From Sphingobium estronivorans (GTDB lineage: Bacteria; Pseudomonadota; Alphaproteobacteria; Sphingomonadales; Sphingomonadaceae), in assembly GCF_008692605.1 (NCBI RefSeq), contig NZ_LFCT01000001.1, forward strand, positions 62,001-126,000: a DNA stretch of 64,000 nt, written 5' to 3'. The notes below the pieces were generated by a model. That model made no database searches and was not told where the DNA came from. It was given only the letters and a program-made list of their open reading frames with translations. Below, piece after piece: positions 37,549-46,402 of the stretch. Both the position numbers and the translations under genes were made by a program. How positions within the stretch are numbered: position 1 is the first letter of the stretch; every line of letters starts with the position of its first letter.

Positions 37549-38165
37549 TGTGTCGCTCCGCCACGGCTGTAGCCGTCATCGCGGATTGCCGATCTCGGCA
37601 CGGGATAGGTTCGATCAAGCGAGAGCAGGTACGCGACCAGATCCCTGGCTTCGGGCTTGGCGACGACGACCTTGCCCGGAATGCGCCGATCCTCGGGAAG
37701 CCAGACGACACGATCCCCCGGACTTGCCCGATCCTTCACCTCGAACAGGAAAGGATAGGCCGGCATGATGCTCCATGCCGACACCGCTCTTGGCTGGTAA
37801 AGATGGGTCAGTTGCCAGGAGGCGCTTGGCAGGCGCGCGCCGACATTCAGCAGGTCGGGACCGGTACGCATCGTGCCCATCAGATGCGGGCTGTCATAGG
37901 CATAATCGGCGGCGATCGATGCGCGCCCCCATCCGCGTTCCGCATCCGGTGCCTGATCCGGCGCGCGGGGCTGCTGACTATGGCAATAGACACAGCCAAG
38001 CGACGAGTAGAGCGCCCGGCCACGCAATTGTTCGGTTGTATAGGGCTTCAGCCCTGCGGCAGCCGGCTCGCGGCCAATCTGGACCTTGGGTGCGACGACC
38101 AGCATCACGGTCGCGAACGCCAGGATCGCCATCGCGAGAATGACGAGGGGAAGCGACCGGTTCAT
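37545..38165 (-). CDS. ccoO: cbb3-type oxidase monoheme subunit
   Basis: A 206-residue membrane-anchored monoheme cytochrome, the CcoO/FixO subunit passing electrons to CcoN. An N-terminal helix (about 4-25) precedes the heme motif CVYCH and the family segment YAYDSPHLMGTMRTGPDL, with Met in WSIMPAYPFLF as axial ligand. A longer frame exists, but the ATG at 38165 overlaps the ccoN stop by 4 bp and begins the helix. Confidence 0.9.
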   Translation of the reverse strand: MNRSLPLVILAMAILAFATVMLVVAPKVQIGREPAAAGLKPYTTEQLRGRALYSSLGCVYCHSQQPRAPDQAPDAERGWGRASIAADYAYDSPHLMGTMRTGPDLLNVGARLPSASWQLTHLYQPRAVSAWSIMPAYPFLFEVKDRASPGDRVVWLPEDRRIPGKVVVAKPEARDLVAYLLSLDRTYPVPRSAIRDDGYSRGGATQ

Positions 38166-39715
38166 GCGAGCGCTCCGTTGCGCGACCCGGGCCGGGCCAG
38201 AACAAAAATGCTGACGACATTGATCGCCAGCAGGACATGCCCGATCGTCATCACCATGCCGCCGACCGATCGCGCTTCCAGATAGGGCTTGAGCAGGATC
38301 ACGCTGTCCGCAAAAGGGCGTCCGGCATCGAGCATCGCCACGCCTTGCAACCAGCCGCCGACGCTCAATGCGATGAAATAGATGACGAAACCGACCACGA
38401 CGCACCAGAAATGGGCGGTGATGAGGCCTGGCCACGGCCAGAGGCGTCCGGTGATGCGGGGCAGCATGTAGTAAATGCTGCCGAACATGATGAAGCTGGC
38501 GAAGCCATAAGCCCCCAAATGCGCGTGGCCGATCGTGAACTGGGTGAAATGTGTCACCGTGTTGATCGAGCGCAGTGCCTCGAGCGATCCCTCGAACGAG
38601 GCGAGCGTGTACATGATCGCGCCGAGCGAGATGAAGCGTAGCGGCAGCGACGCCTTGAACGCCCAGAGGTTACGCGCGACGACGACATGCTGATTGATGG
38701 CAACCGCGAGCACGGGCACGAACATCATCACGCTCTGTACGATCGAGAGCGTCACCACCCATGTCGGCACCGGACCACCGATCAGGTGGTGGATACCGAC
38801 CTGGCTGTAGAACAGTGCCAGCGCCCAGAAGCCGATCAGCGAGAGCGAGTAGGAATAGACCGGCTTGCCGATGATCTTGGGAATGAAATAATAGGCCGCG
38901 CCCAAACCGAGCGGGGTCAGCCACAAGCCGAGCACATTATGGGCGAACCACCAGTTCACCGTCGCCTGTTCAGCGCCGACGAAAATGCCCGGAATGTTGG
39001 CGACGATGAACAACGCCGGAAACCAGCACAGGGCGGCGAGGAAATACCAACCCGAGACGTAGATATGCTCGACCGATCGCGCGAAGGCAGTCCGCAGCAG
39101 CGGCACGACGGCGAGACCGCCACCAATCGCGAGCAGTGTGTCGATCTGCCACGGAATTTCCAGCCACTCCTCGCCATCGGTCCAACCGCTGGCAATGGCG
39201 ATGCAACCGGCGGTCAGGCCGGCGTTCCAGATGATCGCGCCCCAGGTGGCAAAGCGCGGTGATCGCAGCGGGGTGTGGAATATCCGCGGGACGATCCAGG
39301 TTGCGGTGCCGATTCCGGCGAGCGACAGCCAGCCATAGATGACGAGCGTGAGATGCAACGTCCGAATCCGGCCAAACGTGAGCACGGCGCTTCCATCGAG
39401 CCAGTCCGGCAGGTGTAGTTTCAGCGAGGCGACAAGGCCGAAGAGCGAGCCCAGAACGAGCCACAGTACCGCAACGCCCAGAAACAGGCTGACGGGCCAG
39501 GCGGTCGATGCATCGATCGCGGCACGCTCGGTATCGGTGGGGGCGCTCCCGGCGGTCGGATCGTCAAGGCGGCCTTCCTCGCCCTCATGAAAGATGACGC
39601 GCGCCTGCTTCTGTCCGAACGAGAATTGATCGGTCGATACCGCCCAGATCAGCGCTGCCAGCCCCGCGAGCGAGACAAGAAAGCTGATGGCAAGAAAAAG
39701 CCCGATCGTCAGCAC
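38162..39715 (-). CDS. ccoN: cbb3 oxidase catalytic subunit with N-terminal CcoS-like segment
   Basis: A 517-residue heme-copper oxidase subunit. The core has the heme/copper ligands in RTLHLTLVIYGW, WWFAHNVLGLWL, VGIHHLIGG and TIGHAHLGAYGF. The first 50 or so residues are extra compared with ordinary CcoN of about 475: GLAALIWAVSTDQFSF followed by ARVIFHEGEE resembles CcoS/FixS, the small assembly protein normally encoded separately, whose pattern is a helix, QFDD and RILFDD. This appears to be a CcoS-CcoN fusion. The gene heads the operon ccoN-ccoO-triheme-TsdA-like-ccoI. Confidence 0.88.
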   Translation of the reverse strand: MLTIGLFLAISFLVSLAGLAALIWAVSTDQFSFGQKQARVIFHEGEEGRLDDPTAGSAPTDTERAAIDASTAWPVSLFLGVAVLWLVLGSLFGLVASLKLHLPDWLDGSAVLTFGRIRTLHLTLVIYGWLSLAGIGTATWIVPRIFHTPLRSPRFATWGAIIWNAGLTAGCIAIASGWTDGEEWLEIPWQIDTLLAIGGGLAVVPLLRTAFARSVEHIYVSGWYFLAALCWFPALFIVANIPGIFVGAEQATVNWWFAHNVLGLWLTPLGLGAAYYFIPKIIGKPVYSYSLSLIGFWALALFYSQVGIHHLIGGPVPTWVVTLSIVQSVMMFVPVLAVAINQHVVVARNLWAFKASLPLRFISLGAIMYTLASFEGSLEALRSINTVTHFTQFTIGHAHLGAYGFASFIMFGSIYYMLPRITGRLWPWPGLITAHFWCVVVGFVIYFIALSVGGWLQGVAMLDAGRPFADSVILLKPYLEARSVGGMVMTIGHVLLAINVVSIFVLARPGSRNGALA

Positions 39716-39738
39716 CTGAATTCGTCTCCGCTCGTTCT

Positions 39739-39754
39739 GTCACAGAACCGTGAC
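39739..39754. promoter_or_regulatory. Inverted repeat between divergent ccoN and dsrE-like genes
   Basis: GTCAC and GTGAC are inverted around six bases, 24 bp before ccoN and 128 bp before the DsrE-like gene. This 166-bp gap must hold both promoters. The shape would suit a dimeric regulator, but it is not a clear FNR box (TTGAT-N4-ATCAA), which I looked for and did not find. TGAAA/TTTCA around 39798-39815 is a second weak dyad. Confidence 0.3.
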
Positions 39755-39881
39755 GATAGGTGATGCGTTCCAGCAAAACCAATCACGGATTCAGATTGAA
39801 ATGGTCAGCTTTCATCGTTGGTTATCCCGGTGGAAAAGGCCCAGCTTATGATCATCGGGCAGAGCCCACAGGAGGATTACG

Positions 39882-40439
39882 ATGCGAAGGCTGATGAAGA
39901 CCGGTGCCGCTGCCATTGCACTTGGATTTGCCGGGATGGCGATGGGAGCGGATATGCCGAAGGATTTCTGGACGACGCCGACGATCCACGGATATGGCAA
40001 GATCCATTACGTGGCCGATGCCGCCTACAAGCCGCGCGCGGACCAAACTTACAAGATCATATTCGCGCTCACCAAAGGCTCGAAGCAGCCCGGTGAGGTC
40101 AATCCCGCGCTCGATCGCGTCGCGCGGACGGTGAACCTGTACGTCGCATCGGGCGTGCCGCTCAAGAATTTGAAGTTCGTGGCGGTGGCCTATGGCGAGG
40201 CGACACCGCTCGTCCTCAACGATGCGCAATATCGCGCCAAGTTCGGTGTCGCGAACCCGAACCTTCCGCTTGTCGAGCAATTGCGCACGGCGGGTGTCGA
40301 TGTTTCGGTCTGCGCACAGGCGGTTGCCGAGCATGATTTTCAGGATGATTGGGTCGACAAAAGCGTGACGCTAGCCCTGTCCGGCCTGACCACCGTCACC
40401 ACGCTGGAGCATGACGGTTATGTGCTCATGCCTCTTTGA
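39882..40439 (+). CDS. Exported DsrE-like protein
   Basis: A 185-residue protein with a signal peptide (about residues 1-23, ending AMG) and a DsrE/YchN-like fold: repeated small alpha/beta units with FALTKGSKQPGEV, NLYVASGVPLKNLKFVAVAYG (in parts) and a single late Cys in VSVCAQAVAEHDF. DsrE-type proteins carry sulfur on such a Cys, normally in the cytoplasm; exported versions are of unknown role. GGAGG lies 6 bp before the ATG. It is the first gene of the set divergent from the cbb3 operon. Confidence 0.75.
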   Translation: MRRLMKTGAAAIALGFAGMAMGADMPKDFWTTPTIHGYGKIHYVADAAYKPRADQTYKIIFALTKGSKQPGEVNPALDRVARTVNLYVASGVPLKNLKFVAVAYGEATPLVLNDAQYRAKFGVANPNLPLVEQLRTAGVDVSVCAQAVAEHDFQDDWVDKSVTLALSGLTTVTTLEHDGYVLMPL

Positions 40440-40461
40440 TGCCAGCCCGGGAGTTTCAACG

Positions 40462-41454
40462 ATGCACTATGCAAAGCTCGCCGCGCTTGCGGCGGCCGTC
40501 CTGAGCCTGGCTGGAGCCATGCCCGCCGCCGCCCAGTCGCAGGACGCGAATAAGGTAACTGATCTCGGCGTCTATCCGCCGTGGCAGGGGGGGAGAAACA
40601 ATGATGCCGCCATGCGCGGCTTCGAGTTCACTATAGCGGACGCCGACAATCTCGCCGACTTCCACGGCAGCCCGCAGGATCCGATGCTGTCGCTTTATGT
40701 GGGCGGCAATTACTTCTTCGCGATGGCACCGCTCGTCGCCGCGTTCGAGCAGCGCTACCCCGAATATAAGGGGCGCCTCTATTGGGAAACGATCCCGCCG
40801 GGACTGCTTGTCCGGCAGATGAAAATGGGCGGCACGATCACGGTTGGCAACATGACGTGGACGGTCAAGCCGGACGTCTATTTGGCCGGCAAGAACGCCG
40901 TTCAAAAGCAGATGGATGACGGTTTGCTGGTCGGGCCGGTTGTCCCCTATGTCACCAACACGCTGGCGATCATGGTGCCCAAGGGCAATCCGGCCAAGGT
41001 CACCGGGCTTGCCAGTCTGGGAGGCGCCAGTATCAAGCTGGCGATGCCCAATCCCGAGTTCGAAGGGATCGCACGGCAGATTTCTTCCGCGCTGGAAGCC
41101 GCTGGTGGCAAACCGCTTGCCGACAAGGTCTACAAGGCCAAGGTAGCCGATGGCACTTCGATCCTGACCCATATTCACCACCGACAGACGCCGCTTTGGA
41201 TCATGCAGGGCAAGGCGCAGGCGGGCGTGACCTGGCAGTCCGAAGTTGCGTTCCAGATGCAGGCTGGGCACCCGATCGAAGGCGTCGAGATTCCTGCCGC
41301 ACAGAATCAGACTGCCATCTATGCGGGCGCCATGGCCAAGGATGCGCCGCACCCGGAAGCCGCCAAACGCTGGCTGGAATTCATCCGGTCGCCGGAGGCG
41401 CTCGCCATCTTCGGCCGCTACGGCTTCAAGCCCTATCAGGAGACCACACAATGA
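40462..41454 (+). CDS. Orphan periplasmic solute-binding protein
   Basis: A 330-residue type-2 periplasmic binding protein (signal about residues 1-24, AQ cleavage). Segments such as ETIPPGLLVRQMK, TNTLAIMVPKGNP and GVTWQSEVAFQM resemble extracellular molybdate/iron-type binding proteins. No permease or ATPase gene is nearby, so it is not part of a usual ABC importer here. The ATG at 40462 starts the signal; the longer frame overlaps the DsrE-like gene. Its stop overlaps the next gene (ATGA). The ligand is unknown. Confidence 0.75.
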   Translation: MHYAKLAALAAAVLSLAGAMPAAAQSQDANKVTDLGVYPPWQGGRNNDAAMRGFEFTIADADNLADFHGSPQDPMLSLYVGGNYFFAMAPLVAAFEQRYPEYKGRLYWETIPPGLLVRQMKMGGTITVGNMTWTVKPDVYLAGKNAVQKQMDDGLLVGPVVPYVTNTLAIMVPKGNPAKVTGLASLGGASIKLAMPNPEFEGIARQISSALEAAGGKPLADKVYKAKVADGTSILTHIHHRQTPLWIMQGKAQAGVTWQSEVAFQMQAGHPIEGVEIPAAQNQTAIYAGAMAKDAPHPEAAKRWLEFIRSPEALAIFGRYGFKPYQETTQ

Positions 41455-42200
41455 AATCCCTGCTGCTCGCAGCCGTTGCTGCTGCAACCATGGCGCTCCC
41501 GGCATCTGCCGAAACCATCCATGTGTACGGTCCAGGCGGTCCTGCGCCTGCCATGAAGGAAGCGGCTGCGACCTTCGGCAAGGCGAATGGCGTTGAGGTG
41601 ATCGTCACGGCCGGCCCGACCCCGGAATGGTCCGACGCGATGAAAGCCGATGGTGACGTCATCTACAGCGGGTCCGAAGTCATGATGAGTGACTTCGTCG
41701 CGACCTTTGCCGGTGCGATCATGCCCGCGACGGTCACGCCGCTCTACATGCGTCCAGCTGGCATTCTCGTCCGTCCCGGCAATCCGAAGCACATTCGCGG
41801 TTTCGCCGATCTGCTCAAGCCGGGCATCAAGATTGCGGTCGTCGATGGCGCCGGCCAACAGGGCATGTGGGAAGACATCGCCGGCAAGGATGGCGATATC
41901 GCCACGCTCAAGACGTTTCGCGGCAATATCATGCTCTATGCCAAGAACACGGCACTTGGGCTGAAAGGCTGGAAAGCGGATCCGAGCATCGACGCCTGGG
42001 TCACCTTCCCGATCTGGGCGAAGGCCAATCCTGGCGTTGCCGACGTCGTGCCGCTTGAGGCCAACCGCCGCGTCTACCGCGATGCAGGCGTTGCGCTGAC
42101 CGCGCGCGGCAATGACAAGCCGGGCGCCATGGCGTTTGTCCGCTTTCTGTCCAGCCCGCAGGGTGCTGCGATATTTCGCAAATGGGGTTGGCAGCAATAG
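41451..42200 (+). CDS. AcfC-like periplasmic binding protein
   Basis: A 249-residue exported protein whose start ETIHVYGPGGPAPAMKEAA, just after the signal (about residues 1-20), matches the AcfC family, named from the Vibrio accessory colonization factor and related to sulfate/molybdate-binding proteins. GSEVMMSDF and SGVVEGxxQ-like turns (DGAGQQGMWED) line the probable ligand pocket. It overlaps the preceding binding-protein gene by 4 bp and likewise has no transporter partner. Ligand unknown, perhaps an oxyanion. Confidence 0.8.
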   Translation: MKSLLLAAVAAATMALPASAETIHVYGPGGPAPAMKEAAATFGKANGVEVIVTAGPTPEWSDAMKADGDVIYSGSEVMMSDFVATFAGAIMPATVTPLYMRPAGILVRPGNPKHIRGFADLLKPGIKIAVVDGAGQQGMWEDIAGKDGDIATLKTFRGNIMLYAKNTALGLKGWKADPSIDAWVTFPIWAKANPGVADVVPLEANRRVYRDAGVALTARGNDKPGAMAFVRFLSSPQGAAIFRKWGWQQ

Positions 42201-42237
42201 TGCGGCGGCTCGAGAAGTGTAATGTCACATGGTGCGT

Positions 42238-42274
42238 GGCCTCGCGTGTTTATCTTCCACGGTTTCGCGAGGCC
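42238..42274. terminator. Hairpin after the binding-protein genes
   Basis: A perfect 9-bp stem, GGCCTCGCG and CGCGAGGCC, encloses a 19-base loop, 37 bp after the AcfC-like stop. It lies in a 187-bp gap otherwise empty. No T-run follows, so it may be a weak or Rho-assisted terminator, or a processing site separating the upstream three genes from the DUF305-propeller pair. Confidence 0.35.
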
Positions 42275-42387
42275 GCTGCGAAGGTTCGCGCAATTGGCAG
42301 CGAAGTCTGCTCGCCAATACTTTGCCGTTCTGTTGGCTTGGTCGCCATCTGCCTCGAATGCTAAGGTTATGTGATGTTGACAAGAAG

Positions 42388-42756
42388 ATGCCCTTGAAAC
42401 TGATCCTGGGCCTTGCCGGCCTCAGCTTCGCGGCATCGGCAGGCGCGCTTGCGGCGGCGCCACAGGACCTCTCCACCGATATGGCCGCCGCGATGGAGCG
42501 CATGCACCACGCAATGATGGTGGCGCTGTCCGGCGATCCTGACCGAGACTTCGCGGCGATGATGATCCCACATCATCAGGGCGCGATAGAGATGGCGGAG
42601 GCGCAGCTTCGCTACGGCAAGGACGAGCGGCTGCGCCGGCTCGCGCAGGGCATTATCGTCGAACAACGCCAGGAGATCGCCGTCATGCAGGCGATCCTGG
42701 CCGAGAAAGGCGCACCACAGAATGCGCAGCATCAGCATCAGGGAGACGGACAATGA
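42388..42756 (+). CDS. Exported DUF305 protein
   Basis: A 122-residue helical protein with a signal peptide (about residues 1-23) and the DUF305 core: FAAMMIPHHQGAIEMAEAQL, with HHQGA at its centre, and EIAVMQAIL; it ends in a His/Gln-rich tail. DUF305 proteins are common in metal-resistance loci and may bind copper or other cations in the periplasm. The ATG at 42388 starts the signal. The stop overlaps the propeller gene by 4 bp. Confidence 0.82.
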   Translation: MPLKLILGLAGLSFAASAGALAAAPQDLSTDMAAAMERMHHAMMVALSGDPDRDFAAMMIPHHQGAIEMAEAQLRYGKDERLRRLAQGIIVEQRQEIAVMQAILAEKGAPQNAQHQHQGDGQ

Positions 42757-44189
42757 AGACCTTCACGATGGTGCTCGCCGTGCTGCCAGCGATTAGCCTG
42801 CTCACCGGCACGGCATTCGCGCAGCAGGTTCCCAATGCAAAGCCCGACCGCCCGATCAGCGCGCAGGACCGCTTTTACACCTCGGACCAGTTCTCCAACA
42901 CTGTCTCGGTCATCGATCCGTCGACCAATCGGCTGCTGGGCGTGATCAAGCTCGGCGATATGACACCCGCCAATCTCAGCCCGCTCTACAAGGGTCAGCT
43001 GCTTGTCCACGGCATGGGCTTCTCGCCCGACGGCAGGACGCTTGCGGTCATCTCGATCGGGTCTAATTCGGTGACGTTCATCGACACCGCCACCAACGCC
43101 ATCAAGCACACGACCTACGTCGGCCGCTCGCCGCACGAAGCGTTCTTCCGTCCCGATGGCCGCGAGGTCTGGGTGAGCGTGCGCGGCGAGGACTATATCG
43201 CGGTGCTCGACGGCAGCAGCTTCAAGGAGACCGGCAGGATCGCCGTTCCAAACGGGCCGGGTATGACGATCTTCTCACCCACCGGCAAATACGGTTACGT
43301 CTGCTCCAGCTTCTCGCCGGAGACCGTCGTGATCGACGCCCACACCAAGCGCATCGTCGGGCGTGTAAAGCAGGACAGCCCGTTCTGCCCCGACATCGCT
43401 GCGACGCCGGACGGCAGGCAGGTCTGGCTGACGCTCAAGGACGTCGGCAAGGTCATGGTGTTCGATGCCAAGCCACCGTTCGCGGTGCTCAAGTCCATCG
43501 ACACCGGCGCGATCACCAATCACGTGAACATCGCCCGCACGCCACGCGGCCAGTTCGCTTATGTGACAGTCGGCACGCAGAATATCGTCAAGGTCTTCCG
43601 CACCGATAACTTCGAACAGGTTGCGACCGTTCCTGTGGGCGCGTTGCCGCACGGCCTGTGGCCATCGGGCGATGGCAGCCGTATCTATGTCGGGTTGGAG
43701 AATGGCGACGGCGTCGCGGTGATCGATACCGTTACCAATCGCCTGCTCACCACGATCCCGATCGGACAGGGGCCGCAGGGCGTCGCCTATGTGCCCGGCG
43801 CGGTGCCTTCAGGGGATGGCATGACCAATCTCGTCCCGCTCGAAAAAGCGAACGGCAAGGTGCAGTTGACCCTATCCGGCCAGGGCCAGAGCCAGGTCAC
43901 ATTGTTCGATCAGGGACAGGTCCAGATCCTGCAGGCGGCCGTCGCCGGCCTACCGCCCAAGCAGCCGTTCACGCTCGGCCTCGCCGCCAATCCCGATGGA
44001 ACGGGCGCGGTCCAGCCGCTTGCCAAGTTCATGACCAACCCAGCGGGAGCGGCCATCGTCAACGCCGTAGGGCCGATCCGGCAGATCGTGACCGACGCGA
44101 CGCCGGCGCAGCGGCGCTATCTTGTGATCCGTGTCGGCGATCCCGACGCTCCGGGCGCGGTTGTGCAACGACAGGCCACGACAAATTGA
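42753..44189 (+). CDS. YVTN-type beta-propeller protein
   Basis: A 478-residue exported protein (signal about residues 1-23). Residues about 45-345 carry seven repeats of the YVTN/YncE type (NTVSVIDPSTNRLLGVIKLG, SNSVTFIDTATNAIKHTTYVG and others), and a C-terminal domain of about 120 residues follows with CHRD-like or anti-sigma-like features not clearly placed. Propellers of this kind act as scaffolds or redox/metallo-chaperones (for example NirF). It is co-translated with DUF305. The function is not known. Confidence 0.78.
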   Translation: MKTFTMVLAVLPAISLLTGTAFAQQVPNAKPDRPISAQDRFYTSDQFSNTVSVIDPSTNRLLGVIKLGDMTPANLSPLYKGQLLVHGMGFSPDGRTLAVISIGSNSVTFIDTATNAIKHTTYVGRSPHEAFFRPDGREVWVSVRGEDYIAVLDGSSFKETGRIAVPNGPGMTIFSPTGKYGYVCSSFSPETVVIDAHTKRIVGRVKQDSPFCPDIAATPDGRQVWLTLKDVGKVMVFDAKPPFAVLKSIDTGAITNHVNIARTPRGQFAYVTVGTQNIVKVFRTDNFEQVATVPVGALPHGLWPSGDGSRIYVGLENGDGVAVIDTVTNRLLTTIPIGQGPQGVAYVPGAVPSGDGMTNLVPLEKANGKVQLTLSGQGQSQVTLFDQGQVQILQAAVAGLPPKQPFTLGLAANPDGTGAVQPLAKFMTNPAGAAIVNAVGPIRQIVTDATPAQRRYLVIRVGDPDAPGAVVQRQATTN

Positions 44190-44262
44190 TGAGTCAGTTG
44201 CGATCAGCCCGCGCACCAGACGAAGAGCCCTGCGATGTAATGCCGCTCTTTGAGTATCGCTG

Positions 44263-44835
44263 ATGATCCTCGAGCATCTCATCGCCGACTACGGCCTGTG
44301 GGCGGTCGGTCTTGGTGCCGGCATTGAGGGCGAAACCGTTGTGATCCTCGGCGGAATCATGGTTCATCGCGACATACTGGCGTTTCTGCCTGCTATTCTC
44401 GCGGCATCGCTTGGGTCGTTCCTCGCCGACCAGCTCTTTTTCACGCTCGGCCGCCACTTTCGCAATCATTCCTACGTGCGACGTATCCGGGCGCGTCCGG
44501 GTTTCCAGCGCGCGCTAGGCGCGTTCGAGCGTCATCCCACTTTGTTCGTTTTCGCGTTCCGATTCCTCTACGGGCTGCGCTCGATCAGTCCGCTCGCGAT
44601 CGGCACGACCAGCCTGCCAGCTTCTCGCTTCCTCCTGATCAACGCGGTCGCGGCCCTGGTTTGGGCTACTGTGTTCATCAGTCTGGGCTATGTGTTCGGG
44701 CAGGCGATCGAGGCGATGTTCGGCCACGTTCGCGCCGTGGAGCATGTCCTGCTTCCGTTGGTCGCTGTCGCTATCATCTTCGGCTTGGCCATTCATCTCA
44801 TCCGGGGTCGTCGCGAAGCTAGAGCAGGGGGCTAA
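44263..44835 (+). CDS. DedA-family membrane protein
   Basis: A 190-residue DedA/VTT-domain protein with about five membrane helices and the family motif in FRFLYGLRSISPLAIGTT. DedA proteins are linked to lipid carrier recycling, membrane potential and, in some cases, metal or drug resistance. The ATG at 44263 follows a 73-bp gap with nothing recognisable. Its end overlaps the tail-to-tail cardiolipin-synthase remnant by 17 bp. Confidence 0.82.
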   Translation: MILEHLIADYGLWAVGLGAGIEGETVVILGGIMVHRDILAFLPAILAASLGSFLADQLFFTLGRHFRNHSYVRRIRARPGFQRALGAFERHPTLFVFAFRFLYGLRSISPLAIGTTSLPASRFLLINAVAALVWATVFISLGYVFGQAIEAMFGHVRAVEHVLLPLVAVAIIFGLAIHLIRGRREARAGG

Positions 44836-46216
44836 CGAGTCGCGCCAGGTTTTCGAGCAGGCGCGCGCCTATGGAGCGGCGCTTCCATCCGTCCAGGGTG
44901 AGAAGCTCGCTGCGGTCGATATAGACCTGCTGGATCGCGGCGAGTTCGGCGCTGGCGTCGGGATCGTGAAGAATGAGGCTGATCTCGGCATTGAGCATGA
45001 ACGAGCGCACGTCCGCATTGCTCGAACCGATGATGCCGATCGCGCCGTCGATCGAGACATTCTTCGCGTGGAGCAGATGGTCGCGATATCGGTGCAGTCG
45101 CACCCCGGCTTCCAGAAGCTCCTGATAATAGGATCGCTGCGCGAAGCTGACGAGGCGCTGGTCGACGGCCTGCGACACGATCAGATCGACCGTGACGCCT
45201 CGTGCGGTTGCATTCTTGATGGCGGTCAGCAGCGCCTCGTCGGGGATCAGATATGGCGAGACGATCGCGACACGCTGCGCCGCGCCGTGCACCAGTTCGA
45301 CCAGGAGCCGCTCGAATCCGGGCACCCCGAAATCGGGGCCGCTGGGCATCGCCTGAAGGATTGCGCTGCCCGCGACTCCAGGAACTGCCAAGGGGGCGAT
45401 CACTCGCTCGGTTTCCATCTACCAGTCGCTGGCGAAGACCGCGTCGAGCGCAGCGACGACCGGCCCCTCGACCCGCGCGACCAGTTCATCATTGACGATG
45501 CCCGGCTTGAAATCGCGATCGACAATATTCTGAGACCCTACAAATCCTATTTGCCCGTCGATCAGGCACAGCTTGCGGTGGTTGCGCAGGTCGCTCCGGG
45601 CGCGGCGCAAAACGGCGAAGCGGACCGGCAGAACCAGCCGGGCGTCGATGCCAAGGCCTGCCAGCAGCGCCATGCTCCGCTTTGCCCAAGGCCGGGAGCC
45701 CAGCGCATCGACCAGCACGCGTACGTCGACACTCCGCGCCTTCGCACGTCCGAGTGCCTGTGCGACCTTGGTGCCGGTGCGGTCATCGGCGAAAATATAC
45801 GTCAGGAGATGGACGCGCGTTTCAGCCTCGTCGATCGCGACGACCATCGCGTCGATCGTCGCGTCATAGTCCGTTAGCAGTGCGACGGCGTTGCCATCGC
45901 ATGCAGGAAATCCGCCAAGGTGGCGGGCGAGGCGCAGGAGCGGGAACAGGTCCTGCCCGCAGCTGTCCAGCCCGGTGGATACGGACTCGCGTTCACTGGC
46001 CGTCCGCTCGAATCGCTCGCGCCGCCAGGCCGGAAAGCCGGCTCGACCAATCATACGGTAAAGGATCAGCGCGGGCACCGGCAGGAACAGGACTAGAAGC
46101 AGCCAGCTCCGCGCGGCCTCCGGTGGGCGCCGAAGCGGGATGACGACCACCATGACGAGGCGGATCGTCCATTCAAAGAGGAGATAGGCTAGGGCTAGAT
46201 CGGACGCTGAATTCAT
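44819..46216 (-). pseudogene. cls: Cardiolipin synthase split by one in-frame amber codon
   Basis: Two pieces in the same frame, 265 and 199 residues, are separated only by TAG at 45421-45419. Joined, they form a normal cardiolipin synthase of about 465 residues: two N-terminal helices, first HKD motif HRKLCLIDGQIGFVGSQN and second HAKNVSIDGAIGIIGSSN. The stop falls in DW-stop-MET, where relatives commonly have DWY, so it probably replaced a Tyr codon. ATG directly follows the stop, so the second half could restart. The outcomes are loss of function, suppression, or two-piece expression. The first ATG is at 46216; a TTG lies 9 bp earlier. Confidence 0.8.
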
Positions 46217-46402
46217 GCGCCACAATTAACCGATCACGCTCCCCTAAGCGACCGCGTGCTGATGCCTAAAGGGAAGCAATCTGTGATAGTCGTATCGCGT
46301 TGCCGAAGCGGCAGGCCAAGCCGCGCAATCAATATGGTGGTGAACGAGGTGAACAGTGAACATTGATCAGTCGCAACATTCGCGGCCAGGATCGCGCCTG
46401 TG

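Noticed and set aside
39716-39881. FNR/Anr box between ccoN and the dsrE-like gene
   Set aside because: No TTGAT-N4-ATCAA-like sequence is present; only weaker dyads.
46226-46402. Fluoride riboswitch before crcB
   Set aside because: No GGCGATG...CCGCC...TGATG...CTAC pattern was found there, unlike the clear copy at 52724-52783.
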